Below, piece after piece: positions 31,626 through 43,971 of a DNA stretch of 64,000 bases. The stretch spans positions 109,537,143 to 109,601,142 of the forward strand of contig NC_132910.1 of NCBI RefSeq assembly GCF_047675955.1. The letters are read 5' to 3'. The translations under genes were made by a program, and so were the position numbers. The DNA comes from Chlorocebus sabaeus. Its lineage: Eukaryota; Chordata; Mammalia; Primates; Cercopithecidae. The stretch's first letter is position 1; each line of letters begins with the position of its first letter. Below the pieces are notes generated by a model. The model saw only the letters and a list, made by a program, of their open reading frames with translations. It ran no database searches and had not been told where the DNA came from.

Positions 31626-32480
31626 CTCCTAACCACTAAGTACTTCCATTAAGAAATACAGTCAAATAGCCTTAAAATGTAAAATGTATTTCTCATAATT
31701 ACTTTTAATGATACAAAACTATTTCAGATAGTTCAGCAGGATTTTACAGTCTCTTCGTGTCCTTATCAGTATAATTATCACTAAACAATAGATGTGTGTC
31801 CTAGTTTAAAAAGCAGCCTAGTAGACAGATGTCAGGTGAACTACCTATAATGGTCTCATATGATATCACCAATTTGAAAGTTGTATCCCATCCCCCAAAG
31901 CTTCAGCCCTCATTCTCTACACCCAGTGGCTCTGTTTCAGTTAGTTAAGCACAGATGGATACATTTATACAATTTAAATAAAACTTCATTAAGCCTAGAA
32001 TGCTGAAATCACAAAAGTCTGAAAATCTAAAAGATAACGTGAGGATTGCAGTAGCACCTTTGTTATCCATAGTTCAAGATGATTTGCAAATATTAAGGTG
32101 TGGTCTTCATCGAATGGAGATGGAATCAGTCTGCAAAACAAACAACCAAAAACTATGTGACTATTCTTTGCCACCCTTTAACAATATTGGAGAGAATGTG
32201 CGTAGGGTGGAGAACTAATTATATCAGAATCATGTGCTCACAACATCTCAAGCTACAATTTGGAGACATTATCCATGCATTTTCTGGGTGTGGGCTTTCA
32301 GCACTTTACAGGTTTGACTTGTTTGCCGCTCTCAGTGGCATGCAGAAGGGCTCTGCCAGAACAGGTTTCACAAAGAGAAAATGCTGGTACTTCAACTTCA
32401 GTTCACAACCATTAAATTCTGCCTTTCATTCTGCATTTCATGTCAATGGAGAAAACAGTGGAGTATCCAATAAATGGTAT
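31626..32480. other. Unique intergenic DNA
   Basis: A 154-codon plus-strand open frame starting at 32100 crosses into the L1 fragment and shows no recognisable domain. Not called as a gene. Confidence 0.4.
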
Positions 32481-33080
32481 GGAGACAAATGGGTGGCCAT
32501 ATTGGAAAAAAAATTAAAGTTAGAAGTATACTTCACACCTTGTCCCAAAACGAATTCCAGATAGATAAAAAGATATAAATATGTTCAAAAGTTTGATGAA
32601 AAAATATGTATATTTATCTCAGGTGGGAGAGGACTTTTAAAATATAATACTTAGAACACATAAAAGAAAATATGAATAAATTAGACTTCCAATTAAAAAA
32701 AATTCTGCGTAGAAAAACCCACCATAAATAAAGTCAAAGGCAAATGACAAACTAGGAAAATTTTATTCCAACTCATATCGTAGACAAAGTGCTCATTTCC
32801 CTAATGTACAAACAGCTTCTACAAATAAGAGAAACACCAATATCCTTAGAAAAGTGAGCCTAGGATATGAGCTTACAGTTTTCAGACATGGAAATAAAAA
32901 TGGCTCTCAAAGGAATGCCAATTAAAATGGCTCTCATAAGGAATGCCAATTAAAACTATACGGTGATTGTCAAAAATTCAACAGTAGCCTCAATTGGTCA
33001 ATCTATGGGGGAAACTTACATGCTCATACATTATTGGTGATGGTAATTTGGCAATATTTATCAAAACACAAATGCTGGCA
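32480..33080 (+). mobile_element. L1M-type ORF2 3' fragment
   Basis: Order of phrases: gatagataaaaagatataaa, ccctaatgtacaaacagctt, ggaatgccaattaaaactat and gtaatttggcaatatttatc. Contains a ~30-bp tandem duplication at 32899-32958. Confidence 0.8.
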
Positions 33081-33129
33081 AAGAATGGGAAGATTGAGAA
33101 AGTAATAATAAAAATCAAAAAGAAACACA

Positions 33130-34560
33130 AATGCTATGCCTATTGATTCCTCACTTGTACTTTTAGGGGAATGTAGTTTTGAAGAGGGTGGTTGGGAAAG
33201 GACAAAACCTGAAGGAGGTGAGAAAGGTTCAGGGAAGAACAGCCCAGGCAGAACACCAAATGCTAAGGCCCAAGTTGAGAACAGTGTGAGGCATATGCTA
33301 GAAACAAGAGTGGCTGGAGTGGTGTAAGTGAAGAAGGAGAATATTGGAAGATGTGTCAGGGAAATATTAGTAGGGCAGGACGTGGAGGGTCTATCGGCTT
33401 TTACTCTAAGCAGATAGAAAATCATTGGGGCATTTTGAGCAGAGGAGTGTCCTCATGTAACTTACATTTCTAAAAAACCACTTTACTGCTGTGATAAGAA
33501 CAGAGGAGAGAACAGTTAGGAGGCTACGATATGAGGTAAGAGGTGGCAGTGGACCGAATCAAGATGATGGTAGTAAAGGTGGTGAGAAATGACCAGATTT
33601 GGGGTATATTTTGAAAGTAGAGTCACCTGAATTTGCCAACAGATTGGATACGGGTAGAGAGAAAGAAAAAGTCTAGAATGACTGTAAGATTTTTGGCCTG
33701 AAAAACTGGAAAGGCAGAGTTGCCATCAACTGAAATGAAGCAAACTACAAGAGAAGCAGATTTGGAAGGAAGTCATGTGTTAAATGATTAATGTGATCAA
33801 CCTGAGACACTTTTTAGACATTCGAATGGATATATCAAAGACACAGTTTGGTTATATGAATTCTGATTTCTTGGGTGAGATCCACACTGAAGCTAAAAAT
33901 TAAGAAGTCAGCCCGTACAGGGGTCAGGCATGGTGGCTCATGCCTGTAAACCCAGAACTTTGGGAGGCTAAGGTGGGCCGATTTCTTGAGCCCAGGAGTT
34001 AGAGACCAACCTGGGCAACATGACAAAACCCCATCTCTACAAAAAATACAAAAATTAGCCAGGTGTGGTTGCACTCGCCTGTGGTCCCAGCTACTCGGGA
34101 GGCTGAAGGGGGAGGATCATCTGAGCCTAGGAAGTCGAAGCTGCAGTGAGCCCCATGATCACGCCGCTGCACTCCAGCCTGAGTGACAGAATGAGACACT
34201 GTCTCACAACAACAACAACAACAACCCCAAAACCAGAATTCAGCATGTAAAAACAGTTATTAAAGCCTGAGAACTAGATGAGGTCACCATGGAGTCAATG
34301 CAGAGGAAAAGAGAGTAAGAACTAATCCAAGAGCATGCCACCATTTAGAGGTAGGAATCATAAAGAGGAGCCAGCAGGAAAAGAGACTGACAGGGAGCAA
34401 AAAATGAGGTAAAAGTAAAACAACAAAAAGTGTGGTGTCCTGTAAGCCTAATAATGAAACCCACTAATGAGGAGAAAGTGATTGATAGTGTCAAATACTG
34501 CTGATGGATCGAGGAAGATGAGGGTTGAGACCATTAGATTTAGCAACGCGGGTCACTAAC
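33130..34560 (+). mobile_element. Ancient LINE-like repeat, copy 2 (split by an Alu)
   Basis: Phrases tcggcttttactctaagcag, gcattttgagcagaggagtg, acagttaggaggctacgata, then after the Alu agtgtcaaatactgctgatg. Same family as copies 1 and 3. Confidence 0.6.
33919..34229 (+). mobile_element. Alu with (CAA)n tail
   Basis: Full-length Alu ending in caacaacaacaacaacaac. Confidence 0.93.
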
Positions 34561-34599
34561 AAACTTGAAGACACACATAGCTTTAGAGCAACAATTGTG

Positions 34600-35870
34600 G
34601 TTGCAGGAAGAGGAAGGTGGTACCTTTCCTCCCCATCGTAAGGGTCACAGCTGACATTCCTATAATGAAACAGGTTAACAGGAGAAAAGCTAACAGCTTC
34701 ATATAATCAAAGTTTGACATGACACAAGAGCCTTCAGAAATGAAGCCCTAAAGTCCTGGGAGAACTTTTTATGCATAGATTCAACAAAGAATGGACAGCC
34801 ATGTAGACATGTGATTAGACAGAAAGTGTGTGCTCTAATAGTAACAGGCTAAGAGGGGATGTCCAGCAAGGCCTGTCCAGATTCTTCTTGGCCTCTCTGT
34901 GTAACGTTTCTTCCTCCCTGGTGTGGGGCATGACCCCTCTGGAGTAAGGGTCTCCAGGGAGAAGAGAGAAGGAAGAAGGGAGAGAGTGACCTTTCTAGGT
35001 TTTATGGCTTGCTTTTGGGGACAGGAATTCTCATTTCTGTGAACCACCTTGGGGAAGAGAATTCTGGTTTCCATGATTGGCTTTTGGGGAGAAAATGGGG
35101 TGAGAGACAGGAAAATAGAAGAACATCAGAGAGACCTTGCTTCTGAGGCCTTCAAATCCCTTTTCATTCAAAATACATAGCATGGCAAAGTGCCATACTT
35201 TGGGGTATCCTGTTCTGAGCCCCAGCATAGGGGGCATGACTGGGATGAATTCAAGAGAGAAGGGAATCAAGTGTCTAGATATAACTACCAATACACAGGA
35301 AATATGGAAGAAAGATGAACATGTTAAACAAAACGATGAGGATGCAAGAGCCAAATCCAGAATGCGGGAACTTCTACAGGAAACAATGATTTGTTTTTTA
35401 AAAGTAAGTCAAATAAATGGCATGAAAACATGGGGTGTGGGGGGGAATACTGTTAGAGATGACAAAAGACTTAAAAAACATGCCAGCCAAATATAATGTG
35501 TTCAAAGGCTGATTTGAGCAAATCCACATAAAAAAGAAGTTTTTTGAAACAATCTGGGAAATTTAATACCTAGTTGTATATTTAAATTTGTTAGATATGA
35601 TAATTGCTGTTGTGACTGACATTTTTAAAAGTCATTATCTGTTAGAGATGTGTATTGGAGTATTTATAGGCAAAATAATATGATGTCTGGGATTTGCTTT
35701 AAAATATTTCAGAAAACAGATAAAGGCAAGGTTGTCAAAATAAGAAAAAAACTTTAGAAAATGTAGGGAAGAAGAGTAAATGACGTAAGATTGGTAAAAT
35801 GTTTCTAATAGTTGAAACTGGGTAAAGATATACAAGGTTCATTATCCTGTCTTTCTACCTTTGTGTATAC
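34600..35870. other. Unique intergenic DNA
   Basis: Open frames of 107 and 119 codons on opposite strands (35031-35354 and 35137-35496) overlap each other and show no domain. No repeat assigned. Confidence 0.4.
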
Positions 35871-35877
35871 TTGAAAA

Positions 35878-36179
35878 AAAATTTTTTGTTTTTTTGAAAC
35901 AGGGTCTTACTCAGTTGCCCAGGCTGGAGTGCAGTGGCGTGATCATGACTCACTGCAGCCTCAACCTGCTGGGCTCAAGCAATCGTCCCACCTCAGCATC
36001 TCGAATAGCCGGGACTACAAGTGTGCACCACCACACCCAGCTAATTAAAAAATTTTTTTTGTAGAGACGGAGTCTCACCATGTTGCCCAGGCCGGTCTCA
36101 AACTCCTCGGCTCAAGCCATCTACCCACCTCAGCCATTCAAAGTGCTGAGGTTACAGGTGTGAGCCACCATGCCAGGCT
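35878..36179 (-). mobile_element. Alu
   Basis: Full-length minus-strand Alu. Confidence 0.93.
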
Positions 36180-36195
36180 AAACATTTTTAAAATA

Positions 36196-36329
36196 GTTCT
36201 TTTTATTTTTAGAGATGGAGGTCTTGCTATGTTGCCCAGGGTGATCTCAAATTCCTGGGCTCAAGCCATCCTTCCACCTCAGCCTCCCAAGTTGCTGGAA
36301 TTACAGTCATGAGCCACCACACCCGGTTT
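36196..36329 (-). mobile_element. Alu monomer
   Basis: Single arm directly beside the previous Alu, same orientation (agagatggaggtcttgctat to gagccaccacacccgg). Confidence 0.85.
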
Positions 36330-36490
36330 AATGTGATGATGTGGGGGAGAAAGGAGACTCTTTGGAATAATGTCTTTGAATAGCCAAGAAGGGATGAGAG
36401 CTGGTGCACATGTGGACGTGTTGGTCATAAATAGGAGTACAGAACATTATATCCACAATAACAGGAGGCAAGGGAAGACAGAATATTGGC

Positions 36491-36860
36491 TGCTATGGTT
36501 TGAATATGTCCCCTCTGAAATTCAGGTGTTGTCAGTGTGATAGTACTCAGAGCTGGGGCCTTACCAGATGATTAGGCCACAAGGGCCCCTCTCTCATGAG
36601 TGGGTTAAAGCCCTTTATAAACGAGGCTTCATTTGGCATTCGGCTCACTTGCCCCTCTGCCTTCCACCATGTGAGAACACAGCCTGCATCTCCTCGGATG
36701 ATGCACCATCTTGGAAGCAGAGAACAGTTCTCACCAGATAACCAAAACTGTTGGTGCCTTAAACTTCTCAGTCTCCAGACTGCGAGAAAATTAATTTCTC
36801 TTCTTCATAAATTACCCAGTCTCGGGTATTTTTTTACAGCAGCACAAAATGGACTAAAAC
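36491..36860 (+). mobile_element. MaLR-type LTR, near full length
   Basis: Begins tgctatggtttgaatatgtc, contains ccttccaccatgtgagaaca and ends with a tacccagtctcgggta ... aaaatggacta segment. Both LTR ends are present. Confidence 0.88.
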
Positions 36861-38262
36861 ATGGGCACAGATGTGAGAGGGTAGGGAAATAAGAGGTGGT
36901 TGAAATTCTCTTCTGAAGCCTCAGTTCCCTTAATGAAACAGATGCTGGTTATCCGTGAAGAGTGAGGTTGGGAGACAAGTGTTGGAGGTCTGAGAAAGGG
37001 CAAAAATCATTTGTCTAGGTGGGTGGGAAGTGAAGGTACTAGAAAGATATGGTATGATTGCTAGGCAGCATTAAAATCATACTGGAATTTGGTGGCCAAG
37101 AATCTAATCATCAAGAGTTTTCTCTGGCCAGACTCCATGGATGAATGCAGGAGAGGAAGAGATAGAGTTTTAACCAGGGTTGTGGTTTTTCCATGCTAGT
37201 ATTAGCAAGTGAGAGAGCGCCAAATAAGTTGGGAGTTGTGTCATTTAGAACACAGCTAGATTGCTGTAACAAAGCAACCCAACATTAATTCTGTGACTTA
37301 AGTCAGATATTTATTTCCACTTCAAGCAATAGTCAGAAGTGACCATTTCAGGTCACTGGGTCTCATCTTCAAAGAATCATTTAGGGACTGGGGATCCATC
37401 TTTCCATCTTGTTTCTCTTCCACATCCTAGTGCATTTTCCTCATTTGAATCATAGAAACTGATTGGCAGACACATCTTTTACCAGTTACCAGGAGGCGGA
37501 AGAAAAGCTTGAAGAGGAAGCCCTTGCTTTAAGGGCCTAGCCTGCAGGTGCCACATAGTACTTCGGTTTATATTCCACTGGCAAAATTTTAGTCTGATGG
37601 CTACACTTAAATATCAGGAAATGTCATATGTACGATTAACTATGTGCTTAGCTACAATTCTGTCACTTTTGAGAAGGGAGAGGACGGATTTTTGTGGACA
37701 ACTATAACCATCTGCCAGGGAGTGATTACAGTTGACCAACGGATGTATGCTAAGCAACAAGGAATGAGAGAATCTGAAAATAAGGAGGCATAGAGTAAAG
37801 GCAGTAGAGTCAGGGATGGTAGACTTCAATGGAGTGAAAGAATGGCTGGGGTAGGGGTATGAGACATGGAGAATGCTGGACATGGGAAATACGGAGTTAC
37901 TGTTACTGAGTATGTTAAAGTCTAGGGTCTGATCTCACTGTGAGTGGCTGATACAGGGTGAAAGGCCCAATCACAGGAAGAAGGGAGGTGAAAGAATTGA
38001 GGCTAAGACATGAAGGCTGACCCTTCTGGATATTAAAATTACTTAGAATTATGCTATGTGTACTGTTGGAGAACGTGAGCCCACACTAAGCTGCTAACAT
38101 CTGAGAAATGAGGGCAAGTGACTATGAGGGATAGTAGGTGGTATAAACTGATGCCATGAGATTCAAAGCTGGAGATTTTTAGGGAGATTTAGGAGTGGTT
38201 TGAAAGTGAAAATGAGGTGCAAAAGGAACCTTTATCCCATCTCCAGGACCAACATCATGTAG
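36861..38262. other. Intergenic DNA with probable old repeat relics
   Basis: The part near 37240-37620 (gattgctgtaacaaagcaac and following) resembles a degraded DNA-transposon or LTR element that I cannot name. No gene seen. Confidence 0.35.
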
Positions 38263-38816
38263 ATGTGGATTCGCTCAGAGAAGATCCAGAGGAGATAAAT
38301 ATATGCTTCTGATTTCTTTACAAAAAAAATGCCAACTTTTTCTACCTATGAGACCCTTTGAAACACTATTTCCATTGAATAATACAAGGATAAACAAAAA
38401 TTTTCTTTTGAAAAGGATGTATGCCTCCTGAATGTTACAGATTGAAATTGCCTTTTAAATAAGAAACATGGGCCGGGCGCGGTGGCTCACGCCTATAATC
38501 CCAGCACTTTGGGAGGCCAAGGCGGGTGGATCACCTGAGGTTGGGAGTTCAAGACCAGTCTGGCCAATACAGTGAAACCCCATCTCTACTAATGCTGGGA
38601 TTACAGGTATAAGCCACCGCGCCCAGCCCACATTTCTTGTTTAAAAGGCAATTTCAATCTGTAACATTCAGGAGGCATTTATCCTTATATTATTCAATAG
38701 AAATAGTGTTTCAAAGGGCCTCACAGGTAGAAAAAGTTGGCGTTTTTTCCTCAAAGTCTGAAGAAATCAGAAGCATATATTTATCTCCTCTGGATCTTGT
38801 CTGAGCGAATCCACGT
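38263..38816. repeat. Inverted duplication (imperfect palindrome) with an Alu head in both arms
   Basis: The left arm 38263-38506 pairs with the right arm 38593-38816 in reverse complement, about 93% by hand count outside two gaps (about 27 bp missing on the right, about 13 bp on the left). The spacer is 86 nt. Both arms include the first ~36 bp of an Alu pointing to the centre. Confidence 0.92.
38471..38592 (+). mobile_element. Truncated Alu at the palindrome centre
   Basis: Starts ggccgggcgcggtggctcac and stops after ctctacta, where it joins an inverted copy of its own head (38593-38629). Confidence 0.9.
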
Positions 38817-38987
38817 TGGGAGAATTTGTCTAACAGCCAAGTCATTTTTTTCTCTTTAGGTCTGGTCTATGGAATAACCAAGCCGCAATTTATTATCCAT
38901 TTGTGAGGGATTATAATTCTTTTGAGGCTTTTCCTGGCAAACCCCCCAGATTCTTCTCGTTGCATTTCTAGTTTGTGAATCAAACCT

Positions 38988-39180
38988 TTCATTTATTTAT
39001 TTATTCAACAAGTATTTCTTTCCTTAGCAACCAGTCTAGCATGGCTTTATCCTAGGCACTTACGAGGTTGTAAGGGCAATCCATTCCCAATCCTACAAGA
39101 GTTTACGGTCTATTTCGGATGACAAGAGAGAAAGAAAGAGAAAAGAAAAAAGGAAGAAAGCAAGAGAGAGAGGGAGGAGA
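38988..39180 (-). mobile_element. L2-like relic followed by purine tract
   Basis: The stretch tatttattcaacaagtattt with later tttatcctaggcacttacga resembles the L2 3' region; agaaagaaagagaaaagaaa follows at 39130-39180. Confidence 0.45.
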
Positions 39181-39489
39181 AATAAAAAATACATTTAAAG
39201 TAACTAAAATACATGTGATTGTAAATTCAAAAAGAAATATGTGAAATCCATGAAAAGAAAACTATAAAACATTATTGTGGAACATGAGAAAAGGCTTGTA
39301 AAGTGGAGAGACTTATTGGGTTCCTGGGTGAGAAGAATCAGTATGGAATGATATCAGATATGCTGAAATGAACCTAAAATTTAATTTATTTTAATAAATA
39401 CTGCAACTCAAATTTTTAAAACTTGACAAGTCAATCATAAAATCTACTAGGAAAGATATCTATGAGTCCAAAAAATTTGTTTTAAAAGA

Positions 39490-40150
39490 GAAAAGCCAGC
39501 AATCCCACTTTCAGGTATATATTCAAAAGAACTGACATCAGTATTTTGAAAAGATGTCCTCATTCCCATGTTCATTGCAGCACTATTCACAATAGCCAAG
39601 ATAGGAATCAACCTAAGTGTCCATCAACGGGAATGGATAAAGAAAATGTGGTATATATACACAATGGAATACTATTCAGCCTTAAAAAAGGAAAGAAATT
39701 CTGTCATTTGCAACACAGATAAACCTGGATGGAGGACATTATGCAAGTGAAATAAGCCAGGCACAAATACACAAATACCATGTGATCTCACTTTTATGTG
39801 GAATCTAAAAAAGTGGAGCTCATAGAAGCAGAGAGTACAGTTACCAGGGATTGGGGGTAGAATGTCAGATGGGGACAGGGAGATGTTGACCAAAGGGTAC
39901 AAAGTTTTATTTAGGAGGAATAAGTTTTCGAGATGTATTGCACAGCACAGTGACCATTGCTAGTAATAATGTATATTTCAAAATTGCAAAAATATATATA
40001 TTTTAAATGCTATCACTGCAAAAAAGTATATGAGGTGATAGATAAGCTTGACATAATCATTCCATAATGTATACAAATATCAAAACACCACATAGTGCCT
40101 CACGAATATATACAACTATTGTCTATGAAAAATAAAAATTTAAATTAGAA
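39490..40150 (+). mobile_element. L1 3' end (primate/mammal L1PB-L1MA type)
   Basis: Encodes the decayed ORF2 C-terminus (MEYYSALKKERNSVICN) followed by the usual 3' UTR phrases (catgtgatctcacttttatg, agatgtattgcacagcacag) and an A-rich end. It is the longest L1 relic in the window. Confidence 0.9.
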
Positions 40151-40370
40151 AAACAGGAAAATATGACAAAGAGTAAGTGAAAAATTTGCCCTCACAGATG
40201 TCAAAATACCTTGTAATCCTATAATGATTAAAGCAATGCAATAACTGCTTTAAAAAAGACTGGAAAAATAATAGAAAGTCTGTTTTAAAATAATTGGAAG
40301 TTAATGTTAACTTTTAATAAGGAGTTTTCATGTGCTGGACACCAATCTAATTTTTGATGATAGAACATGG

Positions 40371-40862
40371 TGATTTTTTTCAGTTTTCAATATTTAATTT
40401 TTGTGGATACATAGGTGTATATATTTATGGGGTATATGAGATACTTTTTTTTTTTTTTTTTTTTTTTTGAGATAGAGTTTCACTCTTGACACTCAGGCTG
40501 GAGTGCAATGGCGCAATCTTGGCTTACTGCAACTTCCACCTCCCGGGTTCAAGAGATTCTCCTGCCTCAGCCTCCCAAATAGCTGGGATTACAGGTGTCT
40601 GACACCATGCCCAGCTAATTTTTCTGTTTGTAGTAGAGAGGCACCCACCACCACCACGACCAGCTAATTTTTTGTATTTTTATTAGAGACAGAGTTTCAC
40701 CATGTTGGCCAGGCTGGTCTTGAACTCCTGACCTCAGGTGATCCACCTGCCTCAGCCTGCCAAAGTGCTGGGATTACAGGCGTGAGCCACCCCACCTGAC
40801 TGAGATACTTTTATATAGTATTCAATGCATAATAATCACATCAGAGTAAATGAGGAGAATAT
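40371..40862 (-). mobile_element. L1 3' fragment split by an Alu
   Basis: Pieces 40371-40448 (tttttgtggatacataggtg, atttatggggtatatgagat) and 40802-40862 (attcaatgcataataatcac) flank an Alu, with the repeat gagatacttt at 40439-40448 and 40802-40811. Confidence 0.82.
40449..40801 (-). mobile_element. Alu with internal tandem duplication
   Basis: The linker region (ccagctaattttt...gtagtagagag) occurs twice, at about 40610-40642 and 40661-40690, making the element about 45 bp longer than normal. Confidence 0.88.
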
Positions 40863-41122
40863 GGTGATTTTTTAAAATATATTTGGGAAGAAATATTATA
40901 ATTACATGCTGTTATAGACGCCTTCTATTTTCACCTACTTACTTATGTGAATAAGGTTTCTTAGCATTTACAACTATTAAAAAATTAAAAATATAAATCA
41001 ACATTGAACCTGTCTCATTCTTGCAGTGTAATCTTCATTCATAAGAGTGAACAAATTAAATTTAGCTCCATCTGTCATTCAGAACAATGCAATTTTGTTT
41101 ATGTTTAAGAATTACAAATTTG

Positions 41123-41408
41123 AGGCTGGGCACAGTGGCTCATGTCTGTAATCCCAGCACTTTGGGAGGCTGAGGCAGGAGGATTGCTTGAGCCCAGGAG
41201 TTTGAGACCAGCCTGGGTGACATACTGAGACCTCGTCTCTAAAAAAATTGTTTTTTAAAGTTACATGTGATAGTGTACACCTGTCGTCCCAGCTACTCGG
41301 GAGGCTAAGGTGGTAGAATCACATGAACCCAGGAGTTCAAGGCTGCAATGAACTATGATTGTACCACTGCACTCCAGCCTGGGTGACAGAGCAAGACTCT
41401 CTCTCTTT
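41123..41408 (+). mobile_element. Alu
   Basis: Full-length Alu with a degraded tail. Confidence 0.92.
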
Positions 41409-41411
41409 AAA

Positions 41412-41525
41412 AGTGGGAATACTACTACTACTTCCCTCAGAGGGTTGTTGCCAGGGTTAAAGGAAATATGAGATACACACAAGGAAAATGCTTAGAACAA
41501 GGCCTGAGATATAGTAAGTGCTGTG
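41412..41525 (+). mobile_element. MIR fragment
   Basis: Phrases cctcagagggttgttgccag and gagatatagtaagtgctgtg. Confidence 0.6.
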
Positions 41526-41947
41526 CATGGGATTGCTATTACTTTTAAGAAATGGTATGCCACACCTAAGAATGTCAGAGATGACATATGAATGAGGCAC
41601 TTCTGATATGTGAATTACTACATAATCAGCTTAAATACTAATAATGGTCATGCTATACGTTACTGTTCATTCAACAAATATTAACTTGTCACTTGCTGGT
41701 TTGTACTTTTCTATGTGATGCGTCTTCTTTTAAAAATGTTTTATACTTTTTATTTCCACAAAAATAAAACTTAATTTCTCTAATTTCTTAATGTATAAGG
41801 GTTTATTAAAAATGAATAAAAATTTAATCCCTTCCGTTTTGGATTTCATGCCAAAAATAAAATTACATTTTGGTATGTATCCAAATTATATCTTAAGAAC
41901 TCCTATAATGTTTTATAAAGACAAAAGCAAATTTTTAAAGGTTGAAA

Positions 41948-42061
41948 AAAGCTGGGCATACTGGAACATGCCTGTACTCTCAGCTACTTGGGAAGCTGAG
42001 GCAGGAGGGTTGCTTAGCCCAGGGATTTGAGACCAGCCTGGGCAACATGGCAAGACCTGGT
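41948..42061 (+). mobile_element. Alu fragment, plus half of an inverted fusion
   Basis: Starts gctgggcatactggaacatg and stops at gcaagacctggtggc. Confidence 0.85.
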
Positions 42062-42297
42062 GGCTATTTTTTCTTTTTTTTGCAACCTCCGCTTCCTGGG
42101 TTCAAGCGATTCTCCTGCCTCAGCCTCCTGAGTAGCTGGGATTACAGGCATGCACCACCACACCCGGCTAATTTGTATTTTTAGTAGAGACGGGGTTTTT
42201 TCATGTTGGTTGGTCTCGAACTCCTGACCTCAGGTAATCCGCCCGCCTCAGCCTCCCAAAGTTTTGGGATTACAGGCACGAGCCACTGCACCCAGCT
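42062..42297 (-). mobile_element. Alu fragment, minus half of an inverted fusion
   Basis: A T run is joined directly to gcaacctccgcttcctgggt, so the ~60 bp that normally separates them is missing. Abuts the plus-strand Alu fragment. Confidence 0.88.
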
Positions 42298-43185
42298 AAA
42301 TTTTCTTTTTTAAGTGTTGAAAAAGTTTGGAAGAGACTGACTTGCACAATAAAATTACTAAAATGTTGTCTAAATGTATGCAATTGGCAAAATACCTGCA
42401 TTAAACTTTTCTAGTTGGACTGTAGTACTTGTAAGTGGCAGTTATAACCATTTAAAATATTGTTGAATAACCACATATGAACATTTTTTTTTTCAGCTGA
42501 ATATAATTTAGCTACAGGGTTGGTCAACATCATGGTAGGTAACAATGGATTCATACTTTTTCAAGCCCCTAGATTTCTAGTCAACACATTCCAAGTAGTA
42601 ATGCACTGGTTTTCATCATAGGTATATACTAAGCAATGGACTGAAAATTTAGCCAATGCTTTCTAGTCTGTATCATTTGATGAATTTTATAAAGTGTTTA
42701 ACTCATTTAACAATAATTAGCTCTGCTTTTGATCTTAAATAATTAATGGAATCTCAATTATTCTTGGATAAAGGCAGGCGAGCAGGAGTCAGAGAACAGT
42801 AATTTTTAAGCTTGTTTAGGTTTGAGGCAACACAAGAGAATCTGAAAAATTATGAGCTCTCTTCAAAAAGCTGCACATTCCTACAATACTTTGTGCACAA
42901 TTTGAGGGATCTAAGTGCTGTTTCTCAAAGTATCATCCATAGACCATCTGCTTCCAAATTTCTTGAACTTCTAGTTAAAAGTTCAGATTCCTGAGCACCA
43001 CTACAGATTTACCAGATTGGCCCAGAAGCAAGATTTTTAACAGTGTCCACAGATGAGATTATTTTAAGATAGATTGTATTTTTTTAATCAAAGAAGAATG
43101 CACAAATAGCATATTCATGTGTAACAGTTTGAAAGTCAAATAGTACTAAAAAGATTGAAATTTTAAAAAAAAGCTAACAAGAGTC
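42298..43185. other. Unique AT-rich intergenic DNA
   Basis: Nothing recognised beyond weak L2-like wording near 42940-43050 (ctgagcaccactacagattt). Confidence 0.4.
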
Positions 43186-43470
43186 AGGCTGGGTGCGGTG
43201 GCTCATGCCTGTAATCCTGAGGCGGGAGGATTGCCTGAACCAGGAATTTGAGAACAGCTCGGGCAATATAGTGAGGCCCTGTTTTTACCAAAAAATTTTA
43301 AAAATTAGCAGCGTGTGCTGGTACATGCCTGTGGTTCCAGCTACTTGGAAGGCTGAGGTGAGAGGATTGCTTGAGCCCAGGAGGTGGAGGCTGCAGTGAG
43401 GCATGATTGAGCCATTGCACTCCATCCTAAGAGACAGAGCAAGACCTTGTCTCAAAAACAAAGCAAAAAA
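43186..43470 (+). mobile_element. Alu with deletion in left arm
   Basis: The usual cccagcactttgggagg segment is missing between ctgtaatcc and tgaggcggg. Confidence 0.9.
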
Positions 43471-43929
43471 ACAAAAGTCTCCTATTGCACTCTTTCCCAC
43501 ACCCAGTCCCAGCCCTACAGGTTACCACCCTCAACTTTTCTAGCTAATTTCACTGATATTTTACCCTATATCTTTAAAAATTTATATGCTCATGTCACTG
43601 TGTCTTGACTAGCCAATTTTAGTCTTTGTCCATTGACTTCCCACCATGGTGAATAAACACTAGGATCTTGCTACCCTATGCTAACTTTACTTTCCTTCCC
43701 CCATGTCCCAGTATAGTTGTATATAACTTTTTGTTAAATCAATAGTCAACATTAATTATTAAGACAATATATTGCTCAGAGCCAGATAATGCATTACAAC
43801 CTCTTTTCCTGCATAAATTTCATTTTTTTCTGAACTTAGTAACTGCCCCATTGCATCGTTTGGTTTTCCATTTACCTATAAGTAATTTTTTTCTCCAGTG
43901 TTCCAGCATCTTTGCATATGCTTATCACT

Positions 43930-43932
<3 letters not shown>
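43471..43932. other. Unique or L1-like AT-rich DNA
   Basis: Phrases near 43540-43930 (tttgcatatgcttatcactg) are vaguely L1-like. No confident assignment. Confidence 0.3.

Positions 43933-43971
<39 letters not shown>

Noticed and set aside
39568..39750. 60-codon frame containing MEYYSALKKERNSVIC
   Set aside because: C-terminal remnant of L1 ORF2, part of the L1 relic and not a gene.
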